Positions 8,756-13,405 of a stretch of DNA of 13,405 nt are shown here, piece after piece. The notes under the pieces are model-generated. The model made no database searches and was not told where the DNA came from. It saw only the letters and a program-made list of their open reading frames with translations. The stretch is from Cytauxzoon felis (taxonomy: Eukaryota; Apicomplexa; Aconoidasida; Piroplasmida; Theileriidae), in assembly GCA_020283715.1 (NCBI GenBank), contig JAIQCW010000008.1, positions 1 to 13,405 on the forward strand, in the 5' to 3' direction. Every line of letters starts with the position of its first letter. Positions within the stretch are counted from its first letter, which is position 1. The translations under genes and the position numbers were made by a program.

Positions 8756-10240
8756 TTAGAGTGTGATTTTATATTTTCTTCTCTTGGCGAATTCGAGTGA
8801 TGCAACGAGTATTGTTTGTATGAATCCAAAAGAGACAAAGAGTGGTAGTGCGCTGATCATTTTAGAATCATTAGCTTCAGTGATTGATTTATAGATGGTT
8901 GGTGTGATGATTGCAGATAATCCACCTACGAAGCTAACGAGTCCAATAATAATTGTATGTATTGATGGATCGAAAGTTTCAACAGAGAACATGATTACTT
9001 GTCCACCAAAATATGTAAAAAATAGACTGAACCATACGATTGCAATATATTTTGTAACTATATGATTTATTAATAGCATACATAAAAAGACAACTGAACA
9101 TAATGCTTCATACCATAATGTGAACATACTCCCCATTTTATCTAAAAATGGGGAGAATACTATACATGGTATAAATGTTAATGGCATTAGAATACCCAAT
9201 AATGTTCTTTGATTATCAGTAAATAATTGACTAACTGAACTCATTGTATATATTGATATCATTACAACTATAATAAATACTGATGTTAATAATAAGAAAT
9301 GATATGATAATACTGATGTTAATATTAATTTTAATTTTGATGTTGGTATATTATATTTTGATAAAAATAATTCTAATGAACTTAAATTATTATTATGGGG
9401 TTTATTATTTCCTTCTTCAATTAATTTTATATCAGAATCTATTTTATCAAATTCTAAACTAGATTTTTTATATGTTATATCTAATGCTTCATTTATTTCT
9501 TCTTGTTTATAAAACCTCATAGTGGGGTAATATAACAAATATAATATGAGGCAAACCCCAGGACATAATATTGCATATATTAACATAAGTGTAGTAAATG
9601 TTATACCAAAATGATCAAATAATAACTGCATTAATACAGGTATAAACATCCCTATTGATGTTGATGCTGATAATACTGATGTTATAAATAATTCACTACC
9701 AGGATATAATATAACTGCATTTAATGATGAATAAATTATGGGGTCCATTCCCAACCCTAATAAAATTGCACCAATATTATAATAATTAAATGTTTCACAT
9801 GAAAATGCAATCAATATCATCCCACAAAACATTAAAAATGACCCCATAACTGCTGTCAATTTCGCACCCAAAAATGAATTAAAACAACCAGCAAATGCTG
9901 ATGACATTAATACTGATGCATTTATAATATTATATATATAATTTATAGATTCATTCTGCTCTATACATAAATATGGCTGCTCTACACCATCAATTATCAA
10001 TGGACCCTCCACACCATCACATAACCATACAAAAGCACCAGATCTCACAAGCATGTGATAAAATGGGGCAAATCCCCACATAAATCTTGATAATGTTAGC
10101 ATACCATAAATACCGACGATAAGAAATTGAGTTCTAGATAATCCATAACGTAAAGATTGTTTAGTAACATCACAACCTTCTTCAGTAGTTACTTGATCAT
10201 ATATACTATCTTTAAGACGGATTCTACATTTATGTTCCAT
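8756..10240 (-). CDS. Major facilitator transporter, ApiAT/SLC43-like, 12 membrane spans, 494 aa
   Basis: This is a single uninterrupted frame, with ATG at 10240 and TAA at 8756-8758. A TTG codon 12 nt upstream extends the frame but is unlikely to be used. Six hydrophobic spans, a long charged central loop (about residues 235-290, with KKSSLEFDKIDSDIKLIEEG) and six more spans make a 6+6 MFS layout. Near the N-terminus the segment RFMWGFAPFYHMLVRSGAF followed by WLC fits what I recall of apicomplexan amino-acid transporters (ApiAT, formerly NPT): a W and a GA-x-x-WLC at the first outer loop. These import amino acids across the parasite plasma membrane. The substrate cannot be read from the sequence, and other MFS groups are possible. 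The C-terminus is short and basic (AKRRKYKITL). It is intronless, unlike its neighbours. Codons near the 3' end become rich in CTC, TTC, ATC and GCC. Confidence 0.9.
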   Translation of the reverse strand: MEHKCRIRLKDSIYDQVTTEEGCDVTKQSLRYGLSRTQFLIVGIYGMLTLSRFMWGFAPFYHMLVRSGAFVWLCDGVEGPLIIDGVEQPYLCIEQNESINYIYNIINASVLMSSAFAGCFNSFLGAKLTAVMGSFLMFCGMILIAFSCETFNYYNIGAILLGLGMDPIIYSSLNAVILYPGSELFITSVLSASTSIGMFIPVLMQLLFDHFGITFTTLMLIYAILCPGVCLILYLLYYPTMRFYKQEEINEALDITYKKSSLEFDKIDSDIKLIEEGNNKPHNNNLSSLELFLSKYNIPTSKLKLILTSVLSYHFLLLTSVFIIVVMISIYTMSSVSQLFTDNQRTLLGILMPLTFIPCIVFSPFLDKMGSMFTLWYEALCSVVFLCMLLINHIVTKYIAIVWFSLFFTYFGGQVIMFSVETFDPSIHTIIIGLVSFVGGLSAIITPTIYKSITEANDSKMISALPLFVSFGFIQTILVASLEFAKRRKYKITL

Positions 10241-10989
10241 TTTGAATAACAAAAGATAATATTATTTATAATTTCAATTATATATACGCAAATCAATTTA
10301 ACAATGCGATAATTATTTGTTACATATTAAATATATAGATAGACATGTAATGATATGTTCATGTGAATCGGTAATATTAAAACCGATAACATATCTTATT
10401 ATTAAATTTATAAAAATGAAATACAATAATACAAATCTTTTTAACTGCAATTAAAATGCAAATTATAAAAATCTAGAGATAAAAATAGAATAATACTCTC
10501 CTTTAATTTATTAACTACACAAATGACAATTAAACAGTAGAAAACATAAATTTTTTAAAGTATATAAAACATTAAACAGATTTATTTATCAATGATAATG
10601 TCTATATACAATTACATCAAACATTCATATATTCACTTCATTTATTACATGTATGTGTCAGTATATAAAGATCCATGTAGCCAAAGTAGGGCTATCTTAC
10701 AGATACATAAAATAATATATAGATCATTTTACACTACAAAAATTGCATAACATTATACATCATATTAAATTATAATAAAAACAGTTCAATAATTTGTCCG
10801 ATAAATAGTTACAATATTTATATTATTATTATAAAGATTCTATGAATTAATATAAAATCCATCTTAAATCTAGAATTTGTCTAATATATAACATGTAAAT
10901 TTTTAGATTTTAATAATATTAATGTGTACATTTAAATATTTTATCATCCATCGTTTATATATTATTAGACATATTATATACCTCTTCTT
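10241..10989. other. AT-rich intergenic region, no gene seen
   Basis: About 750 bp lie between the transporter start and the stop of the next minus-strand gene, the longest element-free stretch without coding in the window. It should contain the transporter promoter and the 3' flank of the upstream gene. A small patch at 10675-10705 is less AT-rich and can form a short GTAGCC/GGCTAT hairpin. I found no tRNA, no plausible exon chain and no copy of the dispersed element. Confidence 0.55.
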
Positions 10990-11671
10990 CTACCAACAAT
11001 ATTTATCCCTAGAGGATTTTACACGTTCATTTAATCTATCTTCGGCCGTCATTGTACTATTTACCTTTTTTGTGACTGTTTTATATCCCCACATACCAGT
11101 CTTCTCACGTAATGTTACTAGTTGAGATGACCTCTTGAGAGTTTTAAGAGCCTCTAATTCATCATTATCTTGAATATCCTCAAGTTTTCCTATAATATAA
11201 TTTTTATATTGATATAAATCAACTAACGTATATAAAATTGAGTAGTAGTTATCAAATCATTACTAAATGGCTGATCTATACACAATGTACGATGACTTAA
11301 TATACTTTCTATAACGCGTTCCTCATTTAAATGTGTTAATGGATGTTTAATGATCAATAAATCACCGCACTTAGCTTCTTCTAAAAATTTAGTTTCAAAT
11401 CTATAGAAAATTTATAGAGAGTATAGAAATTCATGTATTGGTAGCCTTGTATACACTTAAATAACATTCTTTCAACTTACCCTTGTATAGTTTTTCCTGT
11501 AGATAGTATTCTACCAGTGCCCAGTGTCTGTTTGGAGGAATCATCATTAGTACCACTTTCATTATTATTCGATGACTTTTTAATCTTCAGTCCTTTAGCT
11601 TTTGATACACCTTTCAATTTCAATTTTCCACCAATTTTGCGATTGTATATATCACCGGTTGATGATGTCAT
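10990..11671 (-). CDS. Conserved protein of unknown function, 3 exons, 187 aa
   Basis: Exons are 11671-11481, 11400-11228 and 11189-10990 on the minus strand. The 80- and 38-nt introns have GTAAGT and GTTAGT donors and TATAG acceptors; the joined length is 188 codons with consistent phases. The start ATG is followed by a short polar segment, then a Lys-rich stretch containing KLKLKGVSKAKGLKIKK, which resembles the start of FAM32A-like proteins, though the rest does not. Next come GTGRILSTGKTIQGFETKF and a compact domain with GDLLIIKHPLTHL, ERVIESILSHRTLCI and PFSNDLITTTQFYIRK. A helical basic tail contains LREKTGMWGYKTVTKKVNS and ends DRLNERVKSSRDKYCW. I think this layout recurs as an uncharacterised protist protein, but that is memory, not a search. 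No signal peptide or membrane span is visible. It is divergent from the gene starting near 11875. Confidence 0.85.
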
Positions 11672-11874
11672 TATTACGATATATAAGCGTCATTGAAGAC
11701 GAAGCATCTTCAACTCTATAGAAATTAAAGTTGAAAATTTTCAAAGACAAATTAATAGAATATTTGTCATTAAAATTTCATCCATTAATATGTATAACTT
11801 ATCCCCAGTATATATTATTTACACCTTTATATACACCTTCAGTATTCCAATATACACATAAATGGTAATTGTAG
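11672..11874. promoter_or_regulatory. Divergent promoter region with a 14-bp palindrome
   Basis: The two genes on either side point away from each other, so this 200-bp segment must hold both promoters, and possibly the first exon of the plus-strand gene. It contains the perfect palindrome TTGAAAATTTTCAA at 11731-11744 and, overlapping it, an inverted pair TTCAAC (11709-11714) and GTTGAA (11730-11735). In DNA this AT-rich a palindrome can arise by chance, so a binding site is only a suggestion. Confidence 0.3.
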
Positions 11875-13405
11875 TGGAGATTGGGATTCTTCTTGAAAGT
11901 TACCAATGGAATCTTGAAGGATGATGTTCAATATGTATATATAAGAGTAATGATGTATAATATAGTTACAAATGGTTATTTTGTTAATGGTATTAACAAT
12001 ACGAGGATAAAATTATATCCTCAAGTATTAGGTATACATAAAGTACATGAACATAATTTATGTAATGCCCTTAGAGATTTTGGTCTAATTATTAAATCTG
12101 ATGTGTATGTTCAATCCTCTTTTATATCTCATCATCAATACTTATAGGAAAAATGTATTGTTGAATTATAACTACGATTTCCTTAAATTCATTCATCTCA
12201 TGAGATCAAGTGAAATCTGTATGATCGCACATGGATACTCACTACTCCAACTCAATGATCTCAAATGGTGGGATCAATTCACCAATATCGTAGCCAATGT
12301 ACGTCTATACACATAATATAAAAGAAATTATGTTGTAACTAACTCGATTCCACTCTTACTCTCCTTTTCAACTTGCCGTTCTTTCCACTAGGCGTGGCGC
12401 CTCTTCTAATTAGTTCCCCTTCCAGCTCCCGTAGATCGCTTCCAGGTATTCCACTTGAGGTCTCACATGAGGACATATTCACTAATTTCATTACTTCATT
12501 TTTACCTCCAAAATTTGAAGGAAATCCTGAATTTCTGGGGAAACTCATGAAGATTGTAGAATGACTATTGGATGAAATTCTGATATTAATACTTCATTGA
12601 AAAGGATCTTGATGATTTATTGAATTTACTGAATTCCAGTTCATTCCATATTATAATCATCGAGATATTCTCACAAACATAGATTCAGTCACTTTATACA
12701 TATCTCGCTGAGATTAGGTTTTATACCTGAAAGCGATCTACGGGAGCTGGAAGGGGAAGTAAATAGAAGAAGCCTCCACGGCAGTGGGAAGAAAGGTGTA
12801 GTATTGTACCTCAGGTGAAATGGACCTTGATTATATGATATATATTATATTATAGTGTTTGTATGATATGGATGGTAAAGAGATATCTGGATTTATATAT
12901 AGTTTATCTAAGGTGATTAGATGTTTATATTTGATATAATTGAAATAGGTATATAAATATAAGCATTCATTGATTTGTAAATTGATTGATGAATCGACAT
13001 CATGGATAAGGCATGCATCACCATCATCATTATCATTATTAAGTATATTGAATTTATATTAATATAAAATATTATATAAATTTAGTTAAGACTGTTACAA
13101 ATTTAAATTTTGATAGGAAATATTTAAATTTATTGAATAAACGTGCTATTGAATTAATTAATGAATTGAATATTGTTGATGTTGTTTTTTTTAGTATGTT
13201 TATTTATTATTTATTTATTATAAATTTTAGTGACTTCTAATACTGAAGCTCGAAATCGTGATGTTAAATTATATAATAAATTATGTATACGATGTATTGA
13301 ATTAATTAATCATATTGAATTACATCAATTACGTGCTATTGGTTTGTTGATGGTTATTGATTTATTATTACTACTCTTTTTATTACACCACCCCCTTCAA
13401 TACTT
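11875..13405 (+). CDS. HPR-type helical-repeat protein, probably mitochondrial RNA-binding, 3' partial
   Basis: Exons inferred: 11875-12104, 12148-12298, 12856-12912, 12949-13042, 13086-13193 and 13231 to the edge (or to a donor at 13353). Introns are 43, 557, 36, 43 and 37 nt and every phase fits. From about 12185 the product is a chain of roughly 37-residue helical units: MRSSEICMIAHGYSLLQLN, DGKEISGFIYSLSKVYKYK, SPSSLSLLIKTVTNLNF, then KRAIELINELNIVDVVFF and RCIELINHIELHQLRAIGLL. This spacing and the EIS/SLSK pattern are those of heptatricopeptide (HPR) repeats. In apicomplexans these often come with a C-terminal RAP domain in mitochondrial RNA- or rRNA-binding proteins; any such domain would be beyond the window. 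The start is uncertain: an exon 11790-11807 (ATG, six codons) joins in phase to the acceptor at 11874, while the ATG at 11862 runs into a stop. The 557-nt intron holds a long foldback element. Confidence 0.82.
12348..12820 (+). repeat. Long foldback element with 240-bp core, locus 8, in intron 2 of the HPR gene
   Basis: The left arm (12348-12463: CCACTAGGCGTGGCGCC, CTAATTAGTTCCCCTTCC, GTAGATCGCTTCCAGG, TTCCACTTGAGGT) is inverted relative to the right arm (12722-12820: AGCGATCTACGGGAGCTGG, hairpin CCACGGCAGTGG, box ACCTCAGGTGAAA). The core (about 12500-12722) shares long stretches with the core of the 7044-7506 element, beginning CCAAAATTTGAAGGAA and ending near TCTCGCTGAGATTAG. It fills most of the 12299-12855 intron; exon phase is 0 on both sides. 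Confidence 0.92.

Noticed and set aside
10241..10989. tRNA or snoRNA gene in the long AT-rich spacer
   Set aside because: No B-box-like GGTTCGA and no convincing C/D or H/ACA pattern; only a weak short hairpin.
11862..11922. ATG at 11862 as start of the HPR gene
   Set aside because: Its frame reaches a TGA after 20 codons and no splice donor rescues the phase before it.
12339..12564. ORFs on both strands around the left arm of locus 8
   Set aside because: They consist of the element arm and core; the flanking HPR exons join in phase across them.
841..12820. CRISPR-like array
   Set aside because: Repeats are long, inverted, irregularly spaced, and sit in eukaryotic introns.

Overview
The window looks like nuclear DNA of an apicomplexan parasite, most likely a piroplasm of the Theileria group. 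The evidence is very AT-rich DNA, dense genes, many 35-80 nt introns with GTATGT-like donors and TAG/CAG acceptors, an ApiAT-like transporter, heptatricopeptide (HPR)-type repeats, and a modular protein that resembles, from memory, the lineage-specific families of T. equi-like species. The species call is inference; nothing was searched.

Layout. 1-732 (+) is the 3' end of a beta-adaptin gene (C-terminal appendage). 841-2930 (-) is a modular Thr/Asn/Gly-rich protein of unknown function, convergent with it and lacking its first exon. 3425-4158 (-) is a four-exon gene for a 192-aa single-span protein, probably mitochondrial. 4386-8140 (-) is an eight-exon DEAH-box RNA helicase that I could join completely (670 aa, all splice phases consistent). 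8756-10240 (-) is an intronless 12-span transporter of the ApiAT/SLC43-like type. 10990-11671 (-) is a three-exon conserved protein of 187 aa. From about 11875 to the window end (+) runs a six-exon HPR-type helical-repeat protein, truncated at the 3' edge. Several of these genes are not resolved by single ORFs; exon junctions were inferred from splice motifs, reading phase and, for the helicase, family conservation.

The most unusual feature is a family of interspersed foldback elements (about 75-480 bp; eight loci in 13.4 kb). They have related arms in inverted orientation, edged by a near-palindromic ACCTSAGGT box. Five loci lie inside introns, two are intergenic, and one forms the 3' end of the modular gene's coding region, where it replaces most of a fifth module and supplies the stop. 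Every inferred intron above 100 nt (277, 327, 432, 557 and 587 nt) contains an element, and every element-free intron is 35-80 nt. The arms keep a small hairpin whose closing pair changes in a compensatory way. They also keep a short open frame in which the two arm subtypes differ mainly at synonymous positions. This could be a MITE-like transposon, an introner-like element, or an exon-derived repeat family.

The genes do not form a functional cluster. They are housekeeping genes (vesicle coat, RNA helicase, transporter, candidate mitochondrial proteins) beside one apparently lineage-specific gene.
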